A program made the position numbers and the translations under genes. Source: Phoronis australis (lineage: Eukaryota; Phoronida; Phoronidae). Taken from it: DNA of 64,000 nucleotides. The notes under the pieces are model-generated. The model worked only from the letters and a program-made list of their open reading frames with translations, searched no databases and was not told where the DNA came from. The stretch is from positions 1,705,023-1,769,022 of the forward strand of contig NMRA01000002.1 in assembly GCA_002633005.1 (NCBI GenBank). The letters run 5' to 3'. Shown here one piece after another: positions 48,024-61,164 of the stretch. Numbering within the stretch: position 1 is the stretch's first letter; each line of letters begins with the position of its first letter.

Positions 48024-48525
48024 AATTTCGTTGATTAGTCGTAAGAAGATGTTGCTGTCGGTGTGACCTTTGATGTAATTTTTTTGGGAACATCTGTTCG
48101 AATTTTTTTTCTGTAACACTGTTATGATGCACGCAGCTCTGCTCTTTAGTTTTTGTGTACCTGGCGTTTTAAGTGTAAATGTATACGTCAACAGGCGCAT
48201 TTGAGTTTAACACTTTGAGGGCGAACGATAGATTTGCCGTTGTGCCCGAAAATTTGGCAGTTTTGCAGAATCAACCAGGGTTAGGTTAAATGTGCAAAAA
48301 ATAATATTTTTTGATATCAGATGATTTTATGTTATAGCAAAGAGTAAACTATCTGTAATCGGTCAAGGTATGTTATGACTAAGGACGATGGGAGTGATTA
48401 GTACAGTTTTATAAACTTGTTTCCTAGCAAAGGTAGTAACGAATTTATTGACCAGTGATTAATGTTCGAACGTATTGTAAGTGTAATTTATTGACATTTG
48501 AAATAAAAGGTAGTTGTTAACAGCG
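48024..48525 (+). terminator. VAChT 3' UTR with poly(A) signal
   Basis: The first AATAAA after the VAChT stop is at 48502-48507 (TTTGAAATAAAAGG), about 480 bases downstream. A T- and GT-containing stretch follows (TAGTTGTTAAC, then TCTGTTGTGATTTAG), suitable as a downstream element. This gives a likely transcript end near 48,525. Confidence 0.6.
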
Positions 48526-51500
48526 AGTAATCTGTTGTGATTTAGTGCTTAATAAGAAAATTTTGTTTACATTGAATTAAATTCGACAAGCGAGTGTCAT
48601 GAAATAATTGGTCACAAATTGATTGTGCTCCAATCTAAACAGAAACTTTTTAAAAGTGAAGTCCAAGCAAATACCAACAGAAAATGCTCATATGTCAATA
48701 TGTCGCCGAGCACTCTTGAGTTGACTATTGTAATCGCTTAACTAGCTCTTCAAACTGAACGGATATAGGGATGTGATTAACTCTTCTAAATCGTTTAAAT
48801 TACCAATTTAAAGTAATTACGAAAATCGATAGCATTTTTGTATTTCATCCTGAATTCTTTATTTACGTTACATTACCTTACTCTTCCGTTGAAACCACTG
48901 AATTGAGTCATTTCCATGCAAATAGCTTTTAATTTATAATTAACGTGTGACTACAGTTAATAATAAACCCAAGACTTAGCGAAGAGTAGCGCTATTTTGT
49001 CATTCAAATCCTTGATTTGATTTTACGCAAGTTGGAGCTCAACTATGCATGGCTAAAGTACAAATGCAGAAGTCGTCAATTTCGTAGGCGTGCGCTTCAG
49101 CGCCGAAGTCTTGACATTTCCCTTAATAACATTTATGTAATATTCTGTAATGGCATAAAACATTTACGAAAATCGCAGAGTTGTGACTTATCTTAAAAAC
49201 CCAACCGGCGTCCGATAAAGCACTCGTACATACAAGCTCCTGTCATTAGCTTTTTTAGCAAAGCACGCTAACCCAATTAGAAATTCTGTTGGCAGTCGAG
49301 ACGTTTAAACAACGGCTGTTTGCATGCAGTGGAAATTCCAAGGTGGATCGGTTCACTAAATCGCCAATTAAAGAGTTTTCTAATTAATCAATAAGCTGTT
49401 GTGTTGGAAGGAGCAGATATTGATTTCAATAGCGATTATGGCTATCACCGTCGCGAAAAGATACTGCTCTGATTCAGCTGCCCATAACAATAAGATTAGC
49501 AGACTGCCAAGAAGACCAGTGAAATTTGGAACGAAAACAACTTCGAGTTGACCATAGTAGCTTTGTTCCGATTAAAAATATTCTGAATATGAGTTTTAAT
49601 TTCGAAAAAAATTAAAGATCCTTGTTTTGAAATTTTCGTATAATATTTGTGCAATTGTCATGGGTTAGTTGTTATATCTCAGCAAGTTTATTCTAGAATT
49701 AAAAAACTACTATATAAACACTATGATGGCGTCTCTCTCACTGTTTGGAACAGTTTAAATGGAAACTCCAGATTTAAATTCTAAATAGGGCAAGTTAACA
49801 TTCCATCTCTTAAAAGAAAACAAATAAAGTGAATGGCGCTTTTTTGTCAGTGCACACGATTTCCTCCTCTTGACAGAATGAGAGAAATTAACTCAGACCC
49901 CTTCTTGCATCAAATTGGTTTCAAGTATAGGGAACACTTGTAGTTATGCCCTTTCGATTATAGACGACAGCAATTAATGAATAAAACAACTTGCAGAATA
50001 AAAAAATCGACAGTGCATTAATATAGTTTTAAACTTGCTAGTAAGACCGAATAACGTCGGTCCTCACTACTAAAGGCATCACCGTCAACAAGAAGGCTTG
50101 AAGCCATTTACATACTCATACGCACGCATGCGCACTATCGCAAAACGATTGGTTCTAGGTGTCTTCTTCTGTTCACTCTCATGGCTAAATGTGCGAACGT
50201 ATGCATGTGCACAATCGTGTGCGCGTGTACGTTAGCGCGCGTGCGTCTATGCTGTATGCTCCATACATTCATGTCAAAGCAGCGGTATTTTCCAGAAAAT
50301 TGTGCCATTTTATATTACTGTACATTTTATTATAGCTACACTGTATTATTTGTAGATCAATATGTACTTTCAAACTTCTCGCAAGTGACAACGACACATT
50401 TGTTTCGTTGACTGTAAGACAGCGAGATGAGTTCTAGATAGAAGTTCACTTTGTTCATCGCGAACAACCCTGGGGTATATCTCTCTATCCATCAAAGCTT
50501 TACGAGAGAGATCTGTTTAATGTCATCCCTGTCTATGTCTTTACATCCAATTTTCAGTCTTGTCCTAATGAACACAGTTGTGTATCATTTCCCATGTCAC
50601 GCCTTACAAACTCAGTTATCTTATTAAAACAATTGAGAAGCTTTGTGTTACATGTTCCTGTATTAGCCAAAGCTACTTCATCTGCCGCAATCGATATTGG
50701 ATACTGTACCGTGCGGGGTTAATTCGGACAAATTAAGCGTTTTAAGCTGTGTTAAGCAATTACCACACCTAGGTAATTATCTCTTTATCCAAGTTTCGAT
50801 GATTAAAACAATAAGGTTGTTAAACCTAGATTGTACAGGTCGGTGGCAGTGGTGCAACATCCTCCAAGAAAACCCAACATCTGACCACCAAGATGTAAGC
50901 TTGAGGTTTAGTTTCCTTGTAAGGAACTACGTGAATCACTTAGAATTGGGATTTAAAACATCTGAACGCGCACTTTCTAAAGCCAATTAAAGAAATATTG
51001 AACGTTGTTTTGGCGGGTCAAAAAGGTCAAGTCCAAAATACATTGAAGTAAGAATATAGGTTTTATTAACGCCTACACAGTGTAAGCAAAGAAAAGAAGA
51101 AGTGTTATCGTGCCTTATTTCATGACTCGACAACTTCTGTCCATCGTCAAATTATATTAAAACTTTTGACATTCGCCATTGTGGGAAATGGAGTGCGCCA
51201 AGGTACGCTTTTGGGAGGGAGATGAGACACTCGCAAGAAAAGCTTGTAATGTAAGGCAATATTTCTTAAAGACTCGCGTTATCTTGCGTTTTCGTGAGTT
51301 TCTTGCGTCTAGGAATTCAGCCTAGGGCTGCGTTCCATAGTCCCAAGATACTCGCGAAGCACTTGCGGAGTGAGACATCTTCGCTCACGGAACAAATTTC
51401 ATCCCATAATTCATTATTCCAAATACAACCGACACGCCACTCCAATGGCCGTATTTTGTTTGGGCGGTACGCTGGTAAGGTCCAGCCGAGCATACTAGCA

Positions 51501-52418
51501 AAAGGAAAACATTCGTGTTTTACTTGCTTCATTTTGTGCGGTCTTTCGCGATCTCTCTTTTACGCGCAAGTTTCTCACCCCACTCTGCTGCGAGCGTTCA
51601 CCTTTGACGTCATACAAACGACGATCAGAGAGGCCAAAATTCAACACTTGGATTGATTTTGTGCTTTTTCACATCATAGATAATTCGAGAATTGTTCGAA
51701 GATAATAAATTTATTTTACCACATCAGTGTACAGAAGAAAAACAATGTTGAATTTTTAACGCATACATACAATTTGCTTAAATAAATACTGGCATTCAAA
51801 AATTGGAATATTTTTCCTACACTTTCGGGGTGCCAGGGAGACCCGAGACGACGGGAAAAGGTTCGTTTTGTACAATCGCGAAAATGGCGTTTTGAACTAT
51901 CTCTTGCCTAAACCGCCTTCAATATACCTTAAAGTAGCGACCCTATTACCTTGTTGAGAATAGAACCCCGAGTGTCTTTTCGTAATTCACATTTTAAAAA
52001 AGCAGTTAAAGATGCTATGCCTCATTAAAACCGTGAATATTTAAATTTGTAGCTAGTGCCACCTAGTGACTTCCTGGAGAACTGTGTGTAGAAGTATAAT
52101 CAAAACAATTTGTAAATAAATTGCGGTTTTCAAGAAAACACCACAGCTGATACATATAAGAACAAACGTGAACATATAAAAAAACCTTGTTACTCCAAGT
52201 ATTACGAATCGTTATTTGATAGTGAAATAAGCAAACAATAAAAACGGTGCCTTGTTTCATTACGGTAACAAGAATGCTGTGGGGGTTTCCCAGGGATTTC
52301 CGTGTCGTCCAAAGAAATGTGGACGAGATGTGTGTGCAAATACTAAGAATTTGCACTACCAGAGAAGGAAAATGGCATGACGTTGAATATTGTCCAAGGT
52401 GACGGCAAAATGATGAAA
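48526..52418. other. Between VAChT and the next exon; no gene recognised
   Basis: AT-rich, short frames only. Around 51,190-51,600 the motif CGCAAG and its variants recur on both strands, but no clean inverted repeat can be drawn. Confidence 0.4.
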
Positions 52419-52517
52419 TTACACAACGAACGCTTTCGTTGTAGTCATCGTGATGAGTGTCGTCCGAGTAGCCAGACCTAAGTTGTCGGTGGCCGACATC
52501 GGGTGTTCGTCCGCCAT
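52419..52517 (-). CDS. Possible first coding exon or short frame, unknown
   Basis: On the minus strand ATAATGGCGGACGAACACC opens a frame of 32 residues beginning MADEHPMSATDN and ending in TAA at 52419-52421. The start context and Thr-rich composition look like a gene start. However, there is no strong donor, and another minus frame overlaps it (52063-52539, 158 codons). I do not recognise either. Treat as a weak candidate. Confidence 0.2.
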   Translation of the reverse strand: MADEHPMSATDNLGLATRTTLITMTTTKAFVV

Positions 52518-52539
52518 TATGAAATATTACCTTACTCAT

Positions 52540-55080
52540 TTACATAAAAATGGTCTCACAAAACGGTAATGTTAACTGGTTCTTGGATGGTTTCCGGCAC
52601 AGTGGAGAATCCGGAGTTGTTTGTAAATTAGTACTTCGTTTGCATATTCACAGTTTAATGAGACTATGCATCTTTAAATTGAAAACGTCTATGTTAGCGT
52701 GAAGACAAAATCTTCACTTTTAATTTTCATAAAATTTACAATGATTTATGCACAACTGAAAATTTCATTCACTTTGTATAATCATTTGCTCCTAAAACAT
52801 GATTCCTAGTGTGGTAACATAATTTTAATGGTAAAAATTGTATGTCTAAATTCATAACAAACTATGCTTTTCATACAAATGCCGATTTGAAACGCTTCCC
52901 ACAAAACGATGTCGACCATGTTATCAATTACTTGTCAATCACAATTCAATTCTAGATGCCGTTTTCCTCCGAGACTTGTTTGTAGAATAAGAAGCAGTGG
53001 GCTTGTTTATTATAACTATTAGTGTAAATTGACCACACTAGGTCGCGTAAAGGGGCTTGATTGGGTCGTAACTATTGACTAATTTTGCAAATGAGTTGGC
53101 AGCTAAACGGTTACACGATTTCAAGAGCAAGGCAGTTAAAATGATAACCACCGCTGAGTAGTACCTCGTGTAGGCGTGGGAAATGGCGCCGTCGTGCATC
53201 CAGTTCTTTAAACAAAACGCGTGTAAAATTAATGAGAGTTTATTTCTGTTCACTGATTTGCATGTTTATGTAAAGGCGTCAACCCAGTCAGGAATCATGC
53301 TTCGGATATGACGAGTTTACACAAAACATCTTTATGTTTTGTCTTCTGCATTCTTCTTCTTATTATTATTACTAGTTTGAATAATCCTGTTTTGTTTAAT
53401 TAATTCACAATTACAGAAATAACAATTGAAGTTGCTTACTTGTCTTTTCTAAAATGAAAATTAAGCCTTGCAGGAAATAAAACGCATATCCTTATCTCTA
53501 CTTTGCTAACATTATTCTTGTTACTGATACAAGTTTAAGTATTTTTGTTCAATGAACGCATAGCATTAGTTACCACAGTTACACTCAAAGTCGCTTTTAG
53601 CACACAACCATCAGAAAATGAAACTTATACCCTTGAAAACTAATATATACTATTTGTTTCCACCGAATAGTAAACGATATATAAAGCTCAAGAAAGGAGT
53701 ACCCTTGAGCAGATTTCTGAACGATCATTTGTAGGCAAACATCGGAAGTTAAGGCTGTCGGCAGATATCGAACAGTGTGGGTACCGAAGACTGAAGGCGT
53801 GTTTTTACCATATGGTTCTTTGTAATCTTCATGTAAAAAATTACAAAGCCAATTTATGGGAATCAAGAATTTAATTCAGTTCACCGTGATGCCCAAATAT
53901 AACCATTGATATAACTGTCGTTCATGCATAATTAATTGTTGAATAATAGTTACAAAAACGAGTTACACCATAATCGAACCTGCTTTGACCATGGTCGATA
54001 AACCGACAATGGGCCAAGGCAGATAAGATGTCACAGTCCTGTACGACGATTGATTGGAGCTAAACGTGTGTTTTCTCTGTGGTTTACACGACTTATGGCG
54101 AACAAGAAAGCTCAGGTAGGAATTAGTTATTTTTAGAACTATATTCATTGATAGGAGGAATATTCAAAAATTAATAATTAAGTAACATATTTTTTTGCTT
54201 TCAACAGCGAGTCCTTTTCATGTGCCCGCGTGTTAACGTTAGAAGATGCAATCCTCAAACACTTTGTGACGATAATGTGCAACGGTCCCAGTTTTGTAAT
54301 CAATCGAGTGGGTGAAACACGCCCATATGAAGAGTGGTTAGTCCAACTCAATTATGTTTAACCGTGTGATCGAAACAACACAGTGTAAGATAGCCACTGT
54401 CGAAACATTGAGGGAATTCTTTCACTTCACTAAAATGACTGACAATATCTAAACGTATTAAAAGAGTCTTCCCAAGGGAAATTTGGTGCACTTTCAAAAG
54501 TTCGTGAGCTGGTGGTTCAGGAAGCCTATGTTCACGGTAATTTTTAGGAAATGAACTGTGTGAATAGCATGCTATAAAGCAGTATTGTTTGTTCAACTTG
54601 AGTTTTTTTTGTATTTACGTGTTTCAAATATGAGCCACTCACTCTTGGTTGGTCTACACAACAAACGTAACATTCAAAGATATAAGCAATACGAGAATAT
54701 TGCAGCACTTCGTGCAGTTTTGTAAAATGTCAGGCGTTGTCGACATGACGGGCACCCGTCAGTCTATGAGCAAACGCGGATTCAATTTCTGAAATCGATC
54801 GAAAACATGGCGGATAAATAAGCAAGTCACTTTTCTGTTAAATTTTCTGTGCAATGCAGGTCTTCGTGAACCTTTGTAAATATACCAACAAGGTTTCCGT
54901 TTGAAGCGAATTTACACCCCAATATCGTGCTGAGATTCAAGTATTTCTCAGCATTCATTTCAAATAGTGATCGATAACGACATCTTTTTTCAATGAAGAA
55001 CTGTTTTCAGCGGAAAAACGGAGAGAACTTGCGACAGTGAGGGGAACGTTAAGAGCCAGTGCTTGGAATAGACCTGGAAA
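52540..55080. other. Intergenic, no gene recognised
   Basis: AT-rich with short frames. An AACATGGCGGATAAATAA site at about 54,808 opens a frame of only four codons. Nothing definable otherwise. Confidence 0.4.
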
Positions 55081-55170
55081 TTTGCAGAAGTCTCCGGCTC
55101 TTTCTTTCTGGAGCAGAGCACATGTCAATCGTAGTCTAGACCGAAGACGTTAAACCCCAGTAGAGTCAAG

Positions 55171-55266
55171 ATGGATGGGCCTGCAAAAGCACCGCTTCCT
55201 GTACGGGACTATGTCAAGCGGGTCGCATCTATAGACCTGGAGGAATACCCCGATTGGAACCTTTCG
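55171..55266 (+). CDS. First coding exon, possibly choline acetyltransferase N-terminus
   Basis: ATG in a strong context (GTCAAGATGG) is preceded by an in-frame TAG at 55132-55134. The exon encodes 32 residues (MDGPAKAPLPVRDYVKR, then VASIDLEEYPDWNLS) and ends at a near-ideal donor, TCGGTAAGT, in phase 0. Possible acceptors for the 5' side lie at 55087 (TTTGCAG) and 55160 (CCCCAG), so it may be a 5' exon with leader or the true first exon. I do not recognise the sequence. In most animals ChAT exons lie downstream of VAChT on the same strand, and the variable N-terminus precedes the conserved LPKLPVP start of the enzyme. No conserved ChAT exon was found before the window ends, so the identity rests on position alone. 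Confidence 0.45.
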
Positions 55267-58200
55267 GTAAGTTGACGCGATAGGTTAAACGATGGTGCTT
55301 ACGTGAGCACGTGCACACTGATCGCGGCAGACAGAAGTTGCACTTTCCACATTTTGGTTCATTAATTGATTCTTTGTTAACGGGTTTGAATATTCATTTG
55401 ACCATCACTCATTCATGTATCAACTATGATTGTCAGACACAATTCTTAAGATACAGCTGATACATGTACAGCTAAACTAAACTTAACATTTCACCATGCG
55501 TGATTTATATTTACACATGAAATAAAAAACAGACGACAACGAAAAATAAAAACTGTTCTTTACAACATTCCTATAACACACTGGTAGTTCTCTGGGTTGA
55601 AATCTGTTGTACCGGGAAGGCAATAGGAAGTGGCAGGAATTACATCATTTTTTTTCTCAATTACTTGGGAAGCCTGCCGGCCATTGCGCATTGAGCAATT
55701 GGCTCCTACGTCACTGTGTCTTAATGATTGTCATTTATACCAGAGCCATTATGTTATTTTCGGTTCCACTTATCTCTATCTAAAATCTCAAGCAGCCACT
55801 ACTTAAAAATATTTGACATTTTTCGCTTCATAAATGTTTCAAGTTATTGTAATTCGGTTAGTGACGGCAAAGATCACCATTTTAGAACCACACAAAATTA
55901 ACACGGTTGAGAGTTCATAAAATACAGCAGCGTGTATCGACTATCTCAACTACATAGTCCTCAGGAATTTCAGACTGAACAATTAAGTACGTTTAACGAT
56001 TTGAAAGTAAGACAAAAGATAACGCACAGGTTATGTAGGACCCCAGAGAAATGGCCAAATTTGGCAAACTTTGTAACATCTTATCTCAGAAATCGCTGAT
56101 CGGATTAATATGAAAATTTCAGAAACCGTAATTTATGCACAGATCTTCAAACTTATTTTAGGAATTGTTTTTAACATGTTCGACTTTTGCTGGAGGGAAT
56201 CTCAAAAATAAGACTTATGTTTTTTACGAAAAAAAAAATGTATAAGATGGAAATGAAAAAAAATAATATAGAAAAGTGTAACAATGTTCTTGAGCTTTCA
56301 TCTTGAACATTTATATTAAACAAAATTCGTTCGTTTCATTCATGCCGTTGTCGTGCAATCGATGTAGCTTCTCTTTTCACTAAATTCTAGTAAAAGGCAC
56401 AGTCACGTAACCCTATCAATGTGGGATTGGTAAAAAGTCAAAAATCAAATTATGCAAGCTTTCTACTTTCAGAAAATATATACTTTTACTGGATCAAAAT
56501 CTATGGCTTTGTGGCAAGTATGCGAAATACACTGACTTATCAATAAGGCCCTACGTAACCATAACTTGGACTCTTGCCAATAATCACTGATAGTACAAGT
56601 TTTAAATTTGGAAAATTGTATGTTTCTACCTCTTGTACTTTCCAAAACGGGGTGTCTACCAAAAGTGTGCTTATTCTGAGGAGATCATAGTACAAATAGT
56701 TCCTCCAGCCAATTAAGCTTATTTTGTGGATAAGTGAAACACGCTGAAATAAACTCTCGTAATCTCGTAAAGACTTGTCTTAGTTTGACATTTGCTGACA
56801 ATTTTAGTTTTGGAAAAGTTCGCAAACCCTAGAAAAGTTTAATTATGGTTCTTAAAATAGGCCTAAGGGCCTATATACGGAACACGACGATGTCTGACAT
56901 AAAGAATTCATAACCCTTCTTCCGTTTCTTACTGCTGTCGTGGGTCCCATGAGCAGCTAAAAACATAGTCAGGGCTGCATGGAATTACATAAAGAAAGAG
57001 TGTTAGATGTTTCTGAACGTGTATCAGAAATGATCCATTTTCAGTTTGCAACACCTTAATTGCACTTTTTTGAACACCTCATCCATCAAAGCATAGCCCC
57101 AATCAAACTTCAATGGGACATGGCCAAAAACGGCATTACTGTTGGATGGAATAGATTTCTTGAAGTTACTAGCTAAGGGCATTTACCTGCTATGGAGGTT
57201 CTTTTCAAAGTTGACTAACCGTTCTATATTGATTTGCGGTCGGTACCGAAGTAGTATATCTATAAATACTTTTGATTGAATATTGAGTTTTCGAATATGA
57301 CGAATACCGGAGTCTATGTACACTTTGACTACCAGCTTGTAGAGGTCATTTCAAGGTCGAGAGACTGGGTTGCAGGACCAGAAGTGCCCTAATAAAATGT
57401 GAAATTATCACAGGCAACGCTAATTACGTCAAGCCGAAACAGCAAAAATCATACTGGAAAAGTTAACAGCTGCGAAAATTTTCGTTGATGTAGTCAATAA
57501 ACTCCATTCGGTCCATTTTTATTATATGCGATTAGGAGCGCTATCTTGTACTAAAAGGTTTTGTAAAGCGACATATACATGTATGTAAAGATAATTAGCT
57601 TTCTGCGACATTGGGAAGGTTTTGCAGTGAAAAGTAAATAAAAAACTCAGAAAATGTCGATAACAATTGCTTGAGTTGCTGGCGTGTATCTGCACGAATT
57701 CTTAAGAAAAGATATACCTGACAGGGTCATGATATTTACTCACTTTTTGTGTGAAGATGTGGCCGACGTTAACAGACCGGAAATGTAAATGTAAACGGAG
57801 TGTCAACGAAAGATGTTTCAGTCATACACGTCAGTTGCATTTGCGTGTGATAAAGTACTATGCAGAAGTAAATAAAGGTAGGGAGGAATATCAGTATTTG
57901 TATGTAATATCGCTCAGCATGTTCATTTGGTACAAATTCAAGTGAATTATTCCATAACAGCCCATAGGAAAAAGACAATAACGTTTCGATTGCTTAGAAA
58001 GCTCAACTTTCAAAGCTGTGAAAATATAACCGTGCGTATGACGTAATAAGCAAACGAATGCCTAAATATTGAAGAGAGCAACTCGCTGCTAATCAACAAT
58101 CGCTGAATTCAAATTAAAGTAACAAACCAGGACTGCGTTACGTAGAGAAAGTATATTCAGATCACGCATGACAACGCAAAATAACACAACTATGATAAGA

Positions 58201-59173
58201 ACCGAGGCACTTGGCAAGGCTCTCGTGCCCGAGCCTCCACTAGTTTTTAACCTTCCTGCAGGCCCGCAATATAGGCCCAGGTTGGGGATTTCAAATTTTA
58301 ACTATTCTGACCTGGTAGGCTTCTGCGCCCACAGCTATTTTAATCTTACTACAATCAACCTATTAGTGGATACCAATTCTGTCCATGATTTAATCAAAAT
58401 GATGAACTAATCCATGACGATTACCTACAGCCGAACACCCGATCACGTGATTTGTTAACGTTTCAGTCTCCAGAACGTCATCGCAGAGTACAAATATTAC
58501 AAAAGTTATCAATAGACATGCGTGCGTATTTTACAATCCTTTTCTACAAGCAGTATACAGTTGTAATATCTCGTAAATCTCATAAAGGGGCTTCATTAAT
58601 GTATGCAAATATGTTTATTTGGTGATGAAATCGGTCGACGTCAATTTTTAGATAATTCGGCTGTAGTACTGTTGGTCCCCTGGTGGGAGTTCCTATAATA
58701 GATTTCCTTGGTGAAATTCATGAAATTTGACTAAAATGTTTCTATCCAGGAAACGCTGACACATGCATGTTTTCTAACGACTCTAACCTGTACTGCCCCA
58801 TCAGGGACAGTTTTAGCCTTTTGGAAACCGGTCATATGTCTAACCTGCTGCTAATGCTGTAGTCTGGTAACTTCCACTTTATTTTCTGAAAATCATTACA
58901 TAAAATATATAAAGCACTAGCTGTTATCAGTGCAAAAGGGAAATGCCGAGGGGAAATAGTTACATTTTCAAGTCAACATTTAGCGTTCATCGCAAGAGAA
59001 AGGGATAATTCTTAAAGAGTCCGTTTTATTTTTTAAAGCTTCAATAAGGATTTCTGTCAAATTAAGGCAAGGTCCGTGGCTGCGTGATTCTTTCCGAAGG
59101 CTGTACAAGTTTTTTTTTCTTTCCAGAACATTTGACCCTGCAGTAACATAATGTACGACAATCTTCTATTATT
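55267..59173. other. Probable long intron, no exon recognised
   Basis: Follows the donor at 55266. Only short frames occur; the best (58168-58410, +, 80 codons) shows no known motif. I searched by eye for a ChAT-like LPVP or NSSP motif and saw none. Confidence 0.4.
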
Positions 59174-60051
59174 CATAGGCGGATTTAGGGGGTCACAGGG
59201 CCCCCTCCCTTAGCTGCCGCAAAAATAAAACAGCAAGGGAAATGTTGAGTTTATTAATTAACCCAGGTAATTAAAATTATATGGATGAAACAAGATTTAA
59301 ATAAAGTGTCAAATTCGGAACACGGCGCAATCGTAACGGAACTATGGCTAAGTATAGGCTCTCCCGCGATATCCCAGGCGACCGGCAGTGGCGCTGCGCA
59401 CTACGACTCCGTTTCCGTCGTCTGCTCCACTGTGCAATGAAGAAAATTTACTTCATTTGTTAAAGAAAACGGAGCCTGAGTGACGATGAAAAAACAGAAG
59501 CTGCTGGTAAGATGTGAATTTTAATCGAAGCCTTAGTGAATCACTAAGAAACTCATAATTCTCTCTTTGTCAAACCTTAACTTAAGACGATTTCCAAAGC
59601 AATCCCGTCATTATTGCCAACAAGAAAAACGGATTTGGTCTTTTGGGCATTTGAAGACTATTTTAAATACAACAAATTTGTTACAAACAGAGTGCACAAA
59701 ATATAAAACTTGTAATAACCATTACAAAAAGAAGTAGGTTTCGCGTGCAAACGCTGTGAACCATAAACAAGTAGGTCTCTTAGCATCAGATTAGGAGTTA
59801 AATCGTGGTGGTGTAGTGGTAAAGCACGCGTGCTGTATCCGCCAGGACGTGAGTTCGAGTATGTGGTATGTGCAGTTTTCCATTCTCCTTTTTTTCTTGG
59901 ATAATACTTCAGGAATCAAGGAAAATGCTCGATTTTTAAAGGAAAAAACAGAAAAATTTCCTGGTGCTATGCGCATCTATAATCGTGGTTTGCGCAAATG
60001 CTTACAGAAAAAATTTTGGGCCCCCCTTGTGATATCCTAGATCCGCCACTG
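59174..60051. mobile_element. 878-bp hAT-like element with tRNA-like core
   Basis: The left end CATAGGCGGATTTAGGGGG and right end, reversed, CAGTGGCGGATCTAGGATA are inverted repeats, each followed by TCACA and GGGCCC tracts. Inside at about 59806-59875, GGTGGTGTAGTGGTAAAGC (A-box-like) and GAGTTCGAGTA (B-box-like) suggest a SINE or tRNA relic carried in the element. No transposase frame, so it is non-autonomous. Flanks TTATT on each side are a weak sign of a target duplication. Confidence 0.6.
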
Positions 60052-60419
60052 TTATTTAAATTGAAAACTAAGGAAGTATTTAAAAACATTGTCGTTGTAC
60101 AAAAAGTATTATGATGTATTTGCAAATGTCACCTCATAAATGTACACAATAAGGTAGAAAGCCAGGTATAGATGAATGAAGACTATCGTCAACTTACAGG
60201 GTAGGTAGCTGTGTGTTAAGTTCCGTTAGGCACCGAAACTTTACACCACTCGGGTAGCTCATGTCCTTTTGAAAACAATGCGATGGTGACACGCGCACGT
60301 GCCCTACTTAAATTTTGCGATATCTCTCGGAAGATGATGACAGCTTAGCAGCAAAATTGGGTTTGCTGGTATTAAAACACTAAAATTTTGTAACGAAATG
60401 AAACAAGTTCCAATTGTTT

Positions 60420-60640
60420 AGATATGTACGCAACCTCGTGGAAGAGAAAAACAGTGGATTGAGGAATCGGGGAAATTGGCCGCAGTCGGTGACGCAATGG
60501 CGCCGAAAGCCGACTCAAAAGAATCTACCTCAATTTTAGCGGCAAATTATGGTAGAACGCCAAGTTTTCCAACATCGGTAAATAGTTAAGTTTACTCAAG
60601 GAAAAGTGTAGTCTTTAACGACGTCATTAATTTTGGCGGC
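60420..60640. repeat. Dispersed repeat shared with window start (1-230)
   Basis: TATGTACGCAACCTCGTGGA, then GAAAAACAGTGGATTGA and AAAAGTGTAGTCTTTAACG here parallel TATGCAACCTTTTGGAAG, GAAAATCAGTTGATTGA and AGAGTGTAGTTTTCAACGG at 8-210. Order and spacing agree, with about 70% identity. This points to one diverged interspersed family with two members about 60 kb apart. Confidence 0.5.
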
Positions 60641-60700
60641 GACAGGCCCGAAGAAGTATAAGCGATGGAAGCCGGAAGGAGTGAAATTAAGCCTGCGGAC

Positions 60701-60739
60701 TGACGTCACCCAGGCCGTTGAGCCGACGGACTGACGTCA
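60701..60739 (+). promoter_or_regulatory. Two perfect CRE palindromes 31 bp apart
   Basis: TGACGTCA occurs at 60701-60708 and 60732-60739 inside a 31-bp imperfect tandem repeat (CGGACTGACGTCAC, then GAGCC or CAGGCC). TGACGTCA is the full binding palindrome for CREB/ATF factors. There is no recognised gene immediately downstream, so its role is unknown. Confidence 0.45.
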
Positions 60740-61164
60740 CTGAGGCCAGTACGAAACCGGCCACCCTCCATCCACGTCCGCAAAAAAACGGCCCGCGAAC
60801 AAAAAATAGAACACCTCCTATCTAAACAGAAGGCCGGTGCACAACCTAGGACCAAGGCGGTGCCGAAACGGGTTCAACGAAAGTCTGTAGTAGAGCTGGC
60901 AGCCGGGAGAAGGAGTTTGTGCGGACCGGGGGAGATATTGGGTCCACAAGCCGAATTTAAGTCATAATAATTGCCTGAACATTTTCACTTAGCTCCGTAA
61001 TGGTCCTATACGAAAAATACTTTTCGCTGGAAATAAAAGATTGTCAGTTGTCATTAAAAATACTCGAGAAAGGTTGTTATCTAATAGCAAACCGGGCAAA
61101 TCCTATAGTTTTAATATTGCCAGCAGCTTTGTGGTCAACTCCACTTACAATGACGGGGCTCATT

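Noticed and set aside
51190-51600. Possible inverted repeat rich in CGCAAG
   Set aside because: Only short matches; no continuous arm pairing could be drawn.
52063-52539. 158-codon minus-strand frame
   Set aside because: Overlaps a better start context in another frame; no family recognised; C-terminal half looks non-coding.
58168-58410. 80-codon frame as a ChAT exon
   Set aside because: No ChAT motif, no acceptor or donor fitting the 55266 phase.
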